Below, piece by piece: positions 48,901-60,100 of a stretch of 64,000 nt of DNA. Within the stretch, counting starts at the first letter, position 1, and each line of letters opens with the position of its first letter. The translations under genes and the position numbers were made by a program. This stretch comes from Purshia tridentata (Eukaryota > Streptophyta > Magnoliopsida > Rosales > Rosaceae), in NCBI GenBank assembly GCA_003254885.1, contig QANT01005946.1, forward strand, positions 1 to 64,000, in the 5' to 3' direction. Below the pieces are notes generated by a model. That model worked only from the letters and a program-made list of their open reading frames with translations, was not told where the DNA came from and ran no database searches.

Positions 48901-51052
48901 CATATGATAAGATAGAGAACTCCTGGAAGCCAATTAAGCTGATCTTTGGGCTTAGTTAAGCCTACTGGGCCAGTGAAGCTGGTCCATTCATCAGTTTAAA
49001 CAATCTTTGCCTTACATACCCTACTTCAATATTGTGTCTGCTTTTGGTAAATATAAATGATCTATGTTGGTCAGGTACGTTCAACGATTTGGATCATCAT
49101 CAAATTGCGGCCATTGCAAGTTGTTTTATTCCAGGAGATAAATCAAGTGAGCAGATACAATTGAGGACAGAGCTTGCTAGGCCATTACAACAACTCCAAG
49201 AGAGTGCAAGAAGAATAGCAGAGGTGTTATATTTGTTTAGCTTGATTTAATGTTCATTTGTGCGATTTTTTATTTCTTTTATGAACAATTAGTAATACCT
49301 CTACGTGGTTGCAGATACAACATGAATGTAAGTTAGATGTAAACATTGATGAGTATGTGGAATCAACAGTGAGGCCATTCTTAATGGATGTGATCTATTG
49401 TTGGTCAAAGGTTAGTGTGCTATTTTGTTCCCTAATTTGTTGCTTTCATGCATGAACTTCTCTCCTCGGTGGCTATGTTCTGGTAACCTATCAAATTGAT
49501 GGAAATAGCAATTGAAACTTAAAAATGTGTGATGGGCATAATTGTGGGTTTTGGATATAAATTGGTTGAAAAGTGTTTGGGGTTGGTAAAACAATTATTT
49601 TGAAGTGATCAATCAAGGTTATACGGTTTATATTGATGCTTAAATGTGCTTCTGATGTCAGACAGGAAATGAATTGGTACCAAAAGGTTTTTTTATTCTA
49701 ATTTTTTTTAAAAAAACAAGTAATATTTGGAGAAAGCAAGGAGAGTATGAATAACACCTATGACTCTTGCACCATTGTGTTTTTAAAAAAAACCTATAGT
49801 ATTATTAATTCCTCTATGATTCAACGTCCATTAGCTGTTGTATGTGAGTAATAGATGCTAAAACCATAAGGTGGGATTGTTTTACAGGGTAGAAAATGCA
49901 AAATATTGTTTCTTCATGTTTTCTCATGCACCATGGTTTTAGAATTTTCTTCTATCATATAATTTCTATAAATTCGTATTTCCATACTGATTATTTGTTC
50001 AACTGTTTCACATACTGCTCAAATTCAATAAAATCTGAATATGTTTGACTCATTTTACCGTCAGTGTCATTTTTTGTTTTTGTTTTTTTGACTGTACTTG
50101 TTTGTTTAGACTCTAGTATATTGGGTTAGTGTAAGTTGTATTGCTTGGAGGATTCAAATATGTTATCGTAATTGATTAGAGGTTTCCTCTTGTAACATTT
50201 TGATTAGGCTATTCATTACTTTTCTGTTTCTGATCAATCTTCTACAGGGTTCAAGTTTTGCAGATGTTATACAAATGACAGATATATTTGAGGGTAGTAT
50301 CATTAGAAGTGCTAGAAGACTTGATGAATTTGTGAACCAGGTATTTTCCTAAACTTTCCATCATTTCATTCTGTTATGTGTAACATAAAGTTCCTGGATA
50401 CTTTCTTATATGAGGTTTTCAATTTTTCCAATTCAAGTTTCAGTTTTGCATTAAGTGGTCATGAAATATAATGGCATGAGACGATGTTTCTCATAGAAGT
50501 AGTGTAATGCATGTATGAACTGAATGATATATTCTTCTGTGGTTGACTGATTGGTCTTCAGCACCAAGAGGAATTTTTGAGCCAGTCATAAGGATCTGTT
50601 AATAAGATGTGGATAGAAAATATTTCGTAACAGTATTTTATATTCATGAGATTCCTAAACGATTACTATCACAGAAGTCAGGGGGGAACAGAGGTCAGAA
50701 GATAGAGAATAAAGTCAACTAGTGTCTACCTTCATCCAAATTCTAAAGTTGCAATTGGGAACAGATCTTTATGTGTTTGGGTACAACAGGACAATTAACT
50801 TGGGGTCTTTGTAGCTCTCCTGGTTGTGTAGTAATTGATCGTGGATATCATCTTGACATAGTGCCTAATATTAACTGCTTGGTAACTGAAGGTAGCATTA
50901 AGATCATCTTATGGATCTATAATTGACTGGCCTTTTTTCAGTTGCGTACTGCTGCTCATGCGGTTGGGGAAGTCGTTTTAGAGAAGAAATTTGCTGCAGC
51001 AAGTGATAGCCTTCGCCGAGGTATCATGTTTGCAAATTCCCTTTATCTGTAG
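42995..51052 (+). CDS. HEN2: DExH-box RNA helicase HEN2 (nuclear exosome, MTR4 family)
   Basis: Sixteen exons: 42995-43960, 44913-45227, 45366-45470, 45596-45664, 46451-46618, 46708-46779, 46934-47050, 47566-47775, 47852-48010, 48098-48187, 48322-48414, 48633-48786, 49075-49223, 49315-49410, 50248-50340, 50942-51052; 988 residues. It is a Ski2/Mtr4-type 3'-5' RNA helicase that feeds nucleoplasmic non-coding and misprocessed RNAs to the exosome. Motifs: Walker A AHTSAGKT 97-104, DEIH 188-191, SAT 219-221, a spacer rich in Gly/Ser/Lys near 305, [14 protein letters not shown] near 463 (motif VI), then arch and C-terminal helical region ending [10 protein letters not shown]. The N-terminus [13 protein letters not shown] and overall sequence fit HEN2 and not plant MTR4. 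ATG 42995 is the first ATG; a frame opening upstream at 42977 begins with GTG. Convergent with the CYP73 gene. Confidence 0.95.
45944..46351. mobile_element. MITE in HEN2 intron 4, 408 bp
   Basis: Inverted repeats of about 100 bases: left AGGCTTACTCACTAAAATAT ... CTCACTTTACCCCCTTAAAG and the matching right arm ... CTTTAAGGGGGC-type sequence ending TTCGCGAATAAGCCT-like at 46351 (read plus: GGGGGTATTTTTGCGAATAA then GCCT). Flanks share AATTCT (45938-45943 and 46353-46358), a possible target duplication. Inserted in antisense-neutral intron sequence, leaving the splice sites intact. Confidence 0.7.
46809..46916 (+). repeat. 36-bp tandem repeat, three copies, HEN2 intron 6
   Basis: Units start ATATGTTTTTCTTGTTTATG at 46809, 46845 and 46881 (ATATGATTTT in the last). 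The third unit merges into the pyrimidine-rich tract before exon 7, so it may supply branch-site sequence. Confidence 0.85.
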
Positions 51053-51862
51053 ATCTCTTCCTGCAGGCCATCACATGCTTGATGGAGACAAAGGTTTCCT
51101 TCAAGGTATCGATGACAGGCCTAGCTCTGACATGATAGGTTTCATGTTGTTGTTCCTATTATTTTTTGATTGCATGAAGTTTCTTTCAGTGTCATGTATA
51201 ATTTTTTTGCTTTTCACTGTTAATCCACATTGTATACGCCCAAATCTGGGAAATTCACGTGGGAAAATATACTTGGACAATGAAATTTAAAGATGCTGTG
51301 AAAGTTTTAACGGTTTAATGATTTCCCTTGTACCTTTCATGAACTTCAACAGATCTAACACTTAATTTTGCTTTTAGAGGGCATTTGCATTATGATTTGT
51401 TACTGTAAATAATTTGTTGGGTTGGATTCAAATAGAGATTCAATTATATCATATGTAATTGATATGTACATTCAAAGATGAATCTGACCCACAAAAAGAG
51501 GAATAGAGGAAATAAAATTTCATTTTGAAAGAGAAATTTGAACCCTAATGGCCCAACATGAGAAATGCAAGTGGTAATAATCTGGGCAAAATTTAAGTTA
51601 AGAGAAAATTGTATTATGGTGATTCAAGGCTCATCATGCCAAAATATCTTATTTATTTATTCCCTACAAAATACCTGCGAGAACTCCAACGACAACGCAA
51701 ATTTGTTTCAAATACAATACTTGTTTGAAACTTCCTACTTCGCAATGCAATGGAGAACAAAAGAATACACAAGTGGAAAGTGACAATAACAAAAGTACTA
51801 CTTGCTAAATATTATTGCATATTTAAATCTTAGTCACTCATGAAACCAGTTTGGTCATCGAG
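51053..51862. other. Convergent 3' flanks of HEN2 and CYP73
   Basis: No gene is seen in these 810 bases, which should hold both 3' UTRs. Confidence 0.6.
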
Positions 51863-53951
51863 TCATGCCTTGATCGGGTTGAATACAACAGTTGAATGGT
51901 TTGCTATGTGTAAGCTGAACTGCCCTCCTTTTTCACTCACATCAAGCTTCTCCACCCCTACAGGAGCCTTCATCTCAAAATTTGACACCAATTTGGCAAT
52001 CACAAGGCCTAGGATTGGCAATGCAAGTATGATCCCAGGGCAGCTCCTCCTTCCCATACCAAACGGCAAGTATCGGAAATCGACTTTCCCTCCTGCCACT
52101 GCCTCTGTGGCGCGCTCTTCTTCCAAGAACCGCTCCGGCCGGAACTCAGCCGGGTTTTTCCACCATGCAGGGTTGTTGGCTAGCCACCATGCATTCACAA
52201 CCACCTTAGACTCTTTAGGGATGGTATAACCTCCTAGCTTTGCTTCTTCAAGGTTCATATGGGGCACTAACAAAGGTATTGGGGTGTGTAACCTTAATGT
52301 CTCTTTTATAGTGGCTTGTAAGTAAGGTAATTCATGCAGGTTAGACTCTGTTACTGGAGCTCCTTTAAGGATAGTTGAGATTTCATGACGGATCTTGCAT
52401 TGAACGGTAGGATGGTTGACCAGCTCAGCTATGGCCCACTCCATGGACCATAGTGTTGTTTCTATTGCTGCAACGTTGATGTTCTCCACAATGTAGAGCA
52501 CATTTTCTTCACTGATTTCCCCCTTGATTTGAGCATCTATTATGTGGTCGATGGCACAGCTTATCTTGTGCTTCTCTTCATTGGCAGCCATAATTTTCCT
52601 ATAAGCACATAAAGTTGTTGTACATATGTAACATGTTTACCCTTAAATTAAAGTGAAAGTACCAACCATCAGTTCTGCAATAAAATTATTTCTGATGACA
52701 TCGATGTCTCACAAAATGTCAGACCCACATGAACTTACTTATATAAGAAGGTGCCTTTGTGAGACAAAATGTCAGACCCAAATGAATTTTTTTATACAAG
52801 GAGGTTCGCCTTCGTGAGAACATTGCATATTCACATCGCTCTAATAGAGATATGTGTGATTGATCTGCATGTTATGGACTATATTTTTAATAAAGGTGTC
52901 ATCAACTTATATACAAGTGGGTTGATCTCATCTATTAGAAATGTAGTAACAAACAATATATGTGCCGATATTGCTACTAATTGTGAATCAAATAGTTTTA
53001 TTGGGCATGCAAATCTTTCAAAAATGTATAACACAAAATTGGGAAAGAAGAATATAAAATATTGGGAATTACGTACCTTCTTTTCTCAACAAAAAAATTG
53101 TTGAAAAAAGCCAACCTCCTACTTTGCAAGTCTCTGCACTTGTTCAAGTGGCCCCTTAGAAATGGTCTGAGCAAAGGGATGAAGTCACCATAGTTATAGT
53201 CAAAACTCTGAGCCAGTCTACTCCTTTCAGAGTTAAACCTTGTAGCTTCAATGAACAAGGGGTCCTCTTGTGACTCAAACTTGGCGTTGAACATCATCCT
53301 ATACATAATATTATACAGCATCAATTGCAATCTCTTCCTAATGACTGTCCCCTCAGTCCTCACCCTCTCATTTTTATTTAGGTCATGCACAACTTGGTCC
53401 ATTTCCTCCTCCCACATATTGCTGTAATGCTGCACAACTTTGTTAGTAAAAAATGGTAGTGTCATGATTCTGCGCATTTTACGCCAGTGATCACCATAAA
53501 CTGTGAACACCATGTCTTGTCCATTGCCAGTAAATATGTCGAACACCAGGTTGGGAGGGCGAGAGCCAAACTCTACGCCCTGAGTGTGGAGGACTTGGGT
53601 TGCAAACTCAGGGTCCGAAACCACGGTCAAGTTCTTTGAGCCAAGTTTGAGGAGGAATATGGAGCCATAGGTTTGTGACATGGATGCTAGATGGCGATGG
53701 TTTAGGTCATTGCCAACTTGGAGCCAGTTGCCAAATATTGGGATGGAGAGAGGGCCTGGTGGGAGGGTAGAGGAGTGGTTGGAGAGGGAGTGGAAGAAGT
53801 AAGCAATTATGGGAATCAGTGGGAGGAATATGATTATTGAGAGAGTTGGAAGGAGAGGTAGGGAAAGGTGGGAGCTTAAGACTTTGGCGCAAGACATGAG
53901 TATTAGTGTGAGAGAAGTGAAAAAGATGGATTTGATAACTAGATGAGCCAT
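51863..53951 (-). CDS. CYP73A: trans-Cinnamate 4-hydroxylase, class II (CYP73)
   Basis: Two minus-strand exons, 53951-53077 and 52598-51863, one 478-base intron, 536 residues. It is an ER-bound cytochrome P450 that hydroxylates trans-cinnamate to p-coumarate with P450 reductase, the second step of the phenylpropanoid pathway. Seen: a long double hydrophobic N-terminus (residues 1 to about 58), proline hinge [19 protein letters not shown]-helix AAIETT 335-340, KETLR (ExxR) about 390-394, FRPERF, and heme loop [10 protein letters not shown] with Cys478. The longer N-terminus and the [20 protein letters not shown] segment mark the class II type; class I starts with a short single anchor. Class I genes usually have two introns; here only one is present. 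An AC-element promoter precedes it. Confidence 0.94.
52711..52816. repeat. 53-bp tandem repeat in CYP73 intron
   Basis: ACAAAATGTCAGACCCACAT (52711) and ACAAAATGTCAGACCCAAAT (52764) begin two diverged copies. Each is preceded by TCTC or GTGAG, and TCTCACAAA/TTTGTGAGA forms an inverted pair across the first copy. Confidence 0.7.
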
Positions 53952-53997
53952 GCTTAAAGGTCTGATTGTGTTTGAGAATCAAAAGGAGGGAAATGGA

Positions 53998-54034
53998 TTT
54001 ATATATAGGTAGGAAGGTTGGTAAGAGAGTTGGT
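53998..54034 (-). promoter_or_regulatory. CYP73 core promoter: AC elements plus TATA box
   Basis: On the minus strand the order is ACCAAC (54034-54029), ACCAACC (54022-54016), CCTACC (54013-54008) and TATATATAAA (54007-53998), the TATA ending 47 bases before the ATG. ACCAACC is the AC-II element bound by R2R3-MYB regulators of phenylpropanoid genes; CCTACC matches the AC-I core. Spacing implies a very short leader. Confidence 0.72.
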
Positions 54035-56850
54035 GATCAATTGGTTTTAAGAGAATCCATGGGCTTCTAATAAAATCAGGGTAGGAAGATATCTGGTGGA
54101 TAAACTTTACAAAAAAGTCAAGAATACTATATAGTTGGTAGGTCAAATCATGTTTTCATTTATTTGATCTGGTCCAACTTCTTGGCCAAAAAAAGAAAAT
54201 ATATGGTCCAACTTTGCTTGATTACTAGCCCAAATAGTTTTTCTTCCCAACCCCACTATCGGTCACCACTTAAATGTTTTTTTCTTTTTGTGGAGGATGT
54301 ATGAAAATCTCCACAATAAGAACAAAAAACAAACTTATGAAAATCATCATGGTTGAAGTTGCCTAATGCAAGAACAAAAAATTTGTCATTTTCAAACTCC
54401 AAAAAGTTTGGAGAAAAAAGAAAGCAATTGGTCGTAAGAAGCTAGGCCAACTAGGGTTGTAAACTTGTAGTTCTGTTTACTATGTGAGAAGAGGAATATG
54501 ATGTTTTTATAGCTAGGATGGGCCCTAAAAGGAACCAATGAGGGGGCCGTCTTGAGCCCCCAATCCAAGTCATATTACCTTATTTTGCATTAAGGAATAA
54601 AAAAGAAAGAAAGAAAGAAAGAGATCTTCTTGCTACATAAAGGTCAATTTTAAAACTTTTTATGATTAGTTAAACCTTAAAGTGGGGAAAAATCCAAGTC
54701 CATTGTGCCCAAGTTTAGGACTAAATTTACAGTACTTATATGAGGCGTGTATATTTAGGGCTCAATTAACACTACTTATTAGAAATAGTTTTTACTTAGT
54801 AGTTTTTACCGAAAAAGCTTCCTCTAAGAAGCACATACAAATATTTATAAATTTATAAATGGTTTATGCAAAAGCACTTGGCAGTACTTTCTCAAGAAGC
54901 ACCTATATCACGTGCTTCTCAAAAAACCTCTTAAAACACTTTTATAATTTAAAAGCACTTTATTTATTTTTTTCAAACACTACAAAAAACGCTTTTACTA
55001 ATATGAAAGTGCTTTTAACAATTTGAAAAGTAACATTTAATGGATGAGAGTATGTACTCACTACATGAGTTCAGATTTAAAATTCGATTCTCGTTTTCAG
55101 AGTTATTTGATAAAATAAATAAATCGTTTTCAATAACCCAATATAAAAAATGACTTTGAATCTACATTGCTTAAATTGTATATAGAATATTATTATATAT
55201 ATATTATCTTGGATGAACCATGTCACACGTGAAAATTGAATGAATTAACTAATAATATTTATTCATAAGAAATGGTAGAGAAACTTGATTATGTAGTTTG
55301 ATTATGTAACTTGATTATGTAGCTTGTGGGAAACTTGATTATTTATACGTGGCTAAAGTTACTTTGGATTTGTTTGGCATTTTTTTTTTTCGCTTGGTAT
55401 GAAATGGATTTTGCCAAACCAATAACCATATATGAAACAACAAGATCAGATATATGCATCGTTTTGTATAGAGAAACTTCTGGTGCTTTTTATGCATATT
55501 CGACCATACCAATTACCAAGTTCTAAAAGCATAAGCATTATTATTTATTACTTCACCAAAGAAGAGGAGAAAGAAACAAAAGCCCTGCCTTTGAAATCTA
55601 TGAATGTAAAAGATATGATTTTTGGATACAGCCTTATTTCCTTGGTAATTGGCTGGTCCTTTTCTTGGTTTCACCACATTCCAATTTGCAAGTGACCAAG
55701 ATACAGAAAAAGATAAAAACAATAAAAGCAATAGGCAATATATGCTAATTTAAGCATTAAGCCCACACTAAATCTTGACGCTAAGTAAGAGATGCCTCCA
55801 CATATAGAGATGTCCAATGAATCATGCTCCGATATTTTAAATTAATAATAACATTCATACTTAGTGCCAACCCTAAACTTAACACAAACATGAGGCACGA
55901 GTATATTTATACTCTTGTTGTGTTTTATCATATATGTTGGATCTTAATTGTATTCAGACGGTCTGATCCGAGCTTATTGCCAGTCTAGCACATTTTATAT
56001 CTTTAAGGCTTTAGCTAAAAATTAGTAATTTCAGTTGAAAATTTAACTCAAGAACTTATATCTTAATTGTTAAATTAAATACAATCGAATAAGATATATA
56101 GTGGAGATATAAGAGAAATGAATACATCTCAATCGTTTATTTCCTCAAAGTGAAGTCTTCAACAACTCTTATCAAATTCTTATTAGAATACTATTGAACT
56201 AAAAGCATCAATCTTGCAAACTATGCACAAACAACAAATTTGTCTTTGTTTATAGATTGATGATTAGGGTGTATCAATGCATCACCTTGTTTTTTTGTTA
56301 CATTTGACGGAATGTAAACCTTAACCTGTCATAATCCTAATCATTATTTCATTACTTCACCACTTTGGCTGATCCCAAAAATTTATTAATGAGTTAACTT
56401 TAGATAAACTAGTAATCTTATATGAGATTTTCATAAAAGAAGAGATTAAGAATTATTAGACAATCTTTTAATATAACATGTCAACAATCTAACAAATAAT
56501 GTCACCTATAGTGTGACTGTAACATTATATATGGTATTATTAATCAATTTATGTATTTTTTTAATATTATATTCTAAAATTATAAACATATCCTCCATCT
56601 ATATTCTAACATATTAATTAAAAATACGACGTGACGGTAAGGTGACATACAAATATTTTCCAAACAGAGATGTGGGAAATAGACCTAAGTTAGAAAAGGG
56701 AAACCATCACAGATTCACAATTGCTCACAAAGACAGCCGGCAAATGGAGCTGATGAGGTGGCAAGTGTTGGGTGCAAGAGATCAGAGAATAGTCAATATT
56801 CATTAAGCAGAAAATAACCATCTAGGAGGCGGAGCTTTCAATCACTCACT
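54035..56850. other. Intergenic between CYP73 and CAC2
   Basis: No gene is supported. Holds a (GAAA)n run at about 54602-54622, a MITE-like remnant at 54785-55025 and a triple ACTTGATTATGTAG repeat at about 55281-55323. Confidence 0.55.
54785..55025. mobile_element. MITE-like remnant, AAGTGCTTTT family, copy 2
   Basis: AGAAGCAC and GTGCTTCT, and AAAAGCACTT and AAGTGCTTTT, give a foldback of about 230 bp. It can be aligned with 41840-42060. Termini not defined. Confidence 0.4.
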
Positions 56851-57026
56851 CTTCTCGTTTATATCGACAACTCTTCCATTGATATCTCCCTTTCTTCCCC
56901 ATATACTCACACTCTTTTTCTCTCGCTTTCTCTACTTTGCCGCTCTATATTTTGGGTCCGAAGCTTCTTCTTCATCTTCTTCACATTCAACTTCTTCCTA
57001 CCTTGTTGCTCAGACAACTGAAAACG

Positions 57027-57162
57027 GTATTTCCTTCTCCCAGGATCATTTCATCTTTGCCATTCATTCATTGGTTTGAACATTACTTGGGTGATCTTTA
57101 AATCTTTCGAAGGGACACTGATATTGGTTTTTGTTTGATTGGTGTAACTGGGTTTTACTTAG
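57027..57162 (+). other. Probable 5' UTR intron of CAC2
   Basis: Donor AAACG|GTATTT at 57027 and acceptor TTTTACTTAG ending 57162, 17 bases before the start codon. The leader upstream is CT-rich. Inferred from splice signals only. Confidence 0.45.
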
Positions 57163-57179
57163 GTCTCTTTGCTCTGAAA

Positions 57180-60100
57180 ATGGATGCCACTCTGCCCATT
57201 TGCAAGACTGTCACTCCAACTCCCGTAAGTCCCTCTACCCAATATTTATTTTTATTTTTGAAAATTGGGTTTGGGTTTTGTATGTTGGGTTGTGTTCAGA
57301 TTAGTTGGAATTGAAATGGGTTAATACATTTAACGTGAATGTTATTGTGTGATACTGATTCGTGATGCTTATATAGTGAAATGGATCCACTTTGTAATGT
57401 ATTTTAGTTTAAGCTATTAGGTGCTTAATTGAGTCACAATTTGATTTCTATATGAATTTAAGAATGTGGGTTGCTAGATGTTAGGTGTTTAATCTAATGC
57501 TTATATATCTTCAGTTTTGTTGAAAGCTCAAAACTCCACCTTGCTTTATCCAATGCAGCCAAAAAAATGATAATTTAAAGATCCTAATACATTAGGAAAA
57601 AGTAAAATATTGGAGTTCCCAGATAAATTACTTACTAGGATTTATAAACCAATGAGGTCTGCTGGTTATATGGTCTTCATAATCCTGTACTGTTTTGCTT
57701 CTATTATGATCTCCTGAATTGGTTTGTGGTTTATTTATATTGTTTTTGGTTTCTTATGTCAATGAAAGGGCTTATTTTTCGGAAGAACTGGAGAGATCCG
57801 GAGTTCCCAATGTAGCTTTATGGTGGGAAATAAAGTGAGCTTTTTAAGGCAGAGAGCTCAGGGTGCTCAAGTTAGTTTTAAATCTAGGAAACATGGAGGA
57901 GCTCTCCATGCCACATGCCGTGCTGATAAAATTCTGGTGGCAAATAGGGGAGAAATTGCTGTTCGTGTTATTCGAACTGCACATGAGATGGGAATACCTT
58001 GTGTGGCTGTTTACTCAACAATAGACAAGGATGCACTTCATGTGAAATTGGCTGATGAGTCAGTTTGCATTGGTGAAGCAGCAAGCAACCAATCGTAAGT
58101 GGCTATGGTTTTATGTTTTCTCTTTCAGCGTTCTTTGTCTTTTCTCCTCCCGTTCCCCCTATTTTCTTGGTGATGAAATCAAAATTGGAATAATTGAGAA
58201 ATGGAGGCTATGAGGAAATAATCTTCACAAAGGAATGTCTTTCTTCAAATCATTGATCTTTCTGATTTAGGAAATTTAGAGGAAACATGATATATTTATT
58301 AGTTTTAATGTACAGTATTTTACAAAAGAATACCAAAATGTGGTCATTCTTCACTATTCTTTTTCTAATATTGTAAGTGGTATTGGAAAGGAGTAGATGA
58401 AATTGAAAAGTTTTCTTGAAGGAAACCTATAGAGGTGTAAATTGGGCCGTGCGGCACCTTGTGCCTTGTGTCGTGCCTGGCACTGCATGTGCCAAACTTG
58501 TTCCATGCCCAATTGTTCTATCTTCCCCGTGTGTATGTGAGTTTGTTTTTTGTTAGGTACAATTTTATTATTTTTATTACTAAGATTATAACTAGTAAGG
58601 TTTGTCATAATTTTTTTTTATAAAAAAAATTAAAATGAAAATAAAACATGTAATATTGTCATCAATAAATACCAATTTATATATTATTGATATTGGAAAG
58701 AAAAAAAAAAGAACAAAAAAAGAATCATAATAGTAAGCAAATGGTCTTAAAATTGTTAATGTTTTGTGCCTAGTACAGGAATGTTTCGTGCTAATGCCTT
58801 NATTGTAAAGAAAAAAAAAAGAACAAAAAAAGAATCATAATAGTAAGCAAATGGTCTTAAAATTGTTAATGTTTTGTGCCTAGTACAGGAATGTTTCGTG
58901 CTAATGCCTTGTATGGCCTGTTTCGGGATCATGCCATGTTGTGCCTGATGGGCCGAACTACATGGATGCCCATGTCTGCTTGGCACGGCACAGCATAGGA
59001 TGTGCCCATACCATGTCGTGCTCATTTAAGTCATGCCAGGCTCATGGTGGGCCGACCTGTTTTACACCTTTACTTGTATACTACATCTTCTTATCTTAAT
59101 ATCACAGTTAGCTTTTGTTTATCCTCCTTCTCAGTTTCTGTTACAGATGACAGTGGTTAAATCTGTGTATGTTGATCTGTCTTTCTACAGCTACTTAGTG
59201 GTTCCAAACGTTTTATCTGCTGCCATCAGTCGTAAGTGTACAATGCTACATCCTGGATATGGTTTCCTTGCCGAGAATGCATCATTTGTTGAAATGTGCA
59301 GAGAACATGGCATCAACTTTATTGGGCCTAAGGTAAGTACTTCAAATAAAGAAATTTCATGATAGGTTCGATTAATTCTAATTTTTCGATGTAACCATTA
59401 TCAGTTAATTTAGAGTTTGTGTCAAATTTTTCACTTAAATTTTGTTTTCATCTACATAATATTGTATTTATTTCACTCTGTTTATGTTAAATTTTAGAGT
59501 GAATAGTAGTTGTTCCATTTAGGTCTTGGAGATATAAGCACATGACTCTGTAGTTAATTACCTATTAGTTAATTCTTATTCTCATGTGGGCAAAATGTTC
59601 ACAATTCTGGTTAAATTTTGCAGCCTGACAGTATCCGTGTTATGGGTGATAAAGCAACTGCCAGAGACACAATGAAGAAAGCAGGTGTTCCAACTGTACC
59701 AGGAAGTGATGGATTACTACAGGTATCTATTTTCACTTTAGGTATTATACATTTGAACATCTTCAGAATTAGGTAGGTATATGAAAGATTTTGCGTTCAT
59801 TTGTTTAAGAGTGATATAATAATTTAACACAGAGCACAGAGGAAGCAATCAGGCTTGCCGATGAGATTGGTTTTCCTGTTATGATCAAGGTAGATTTTCT
59901 TATCTTAATATATCTCATGTGAATTAAAACTCATTACGGATGTGTCTTGTAATTTGCGGTTCACATCCTTGCATTTTAACTCTGAAAATTTAGAAGTTAA
60001 ACATGCTACTACTGTAAAAAATTACCCTTTTTTTAATTTTTTAATTTATAAAACTAATGATTTAATTTATAGACTATATTAACTATTTTACAACATTAAA

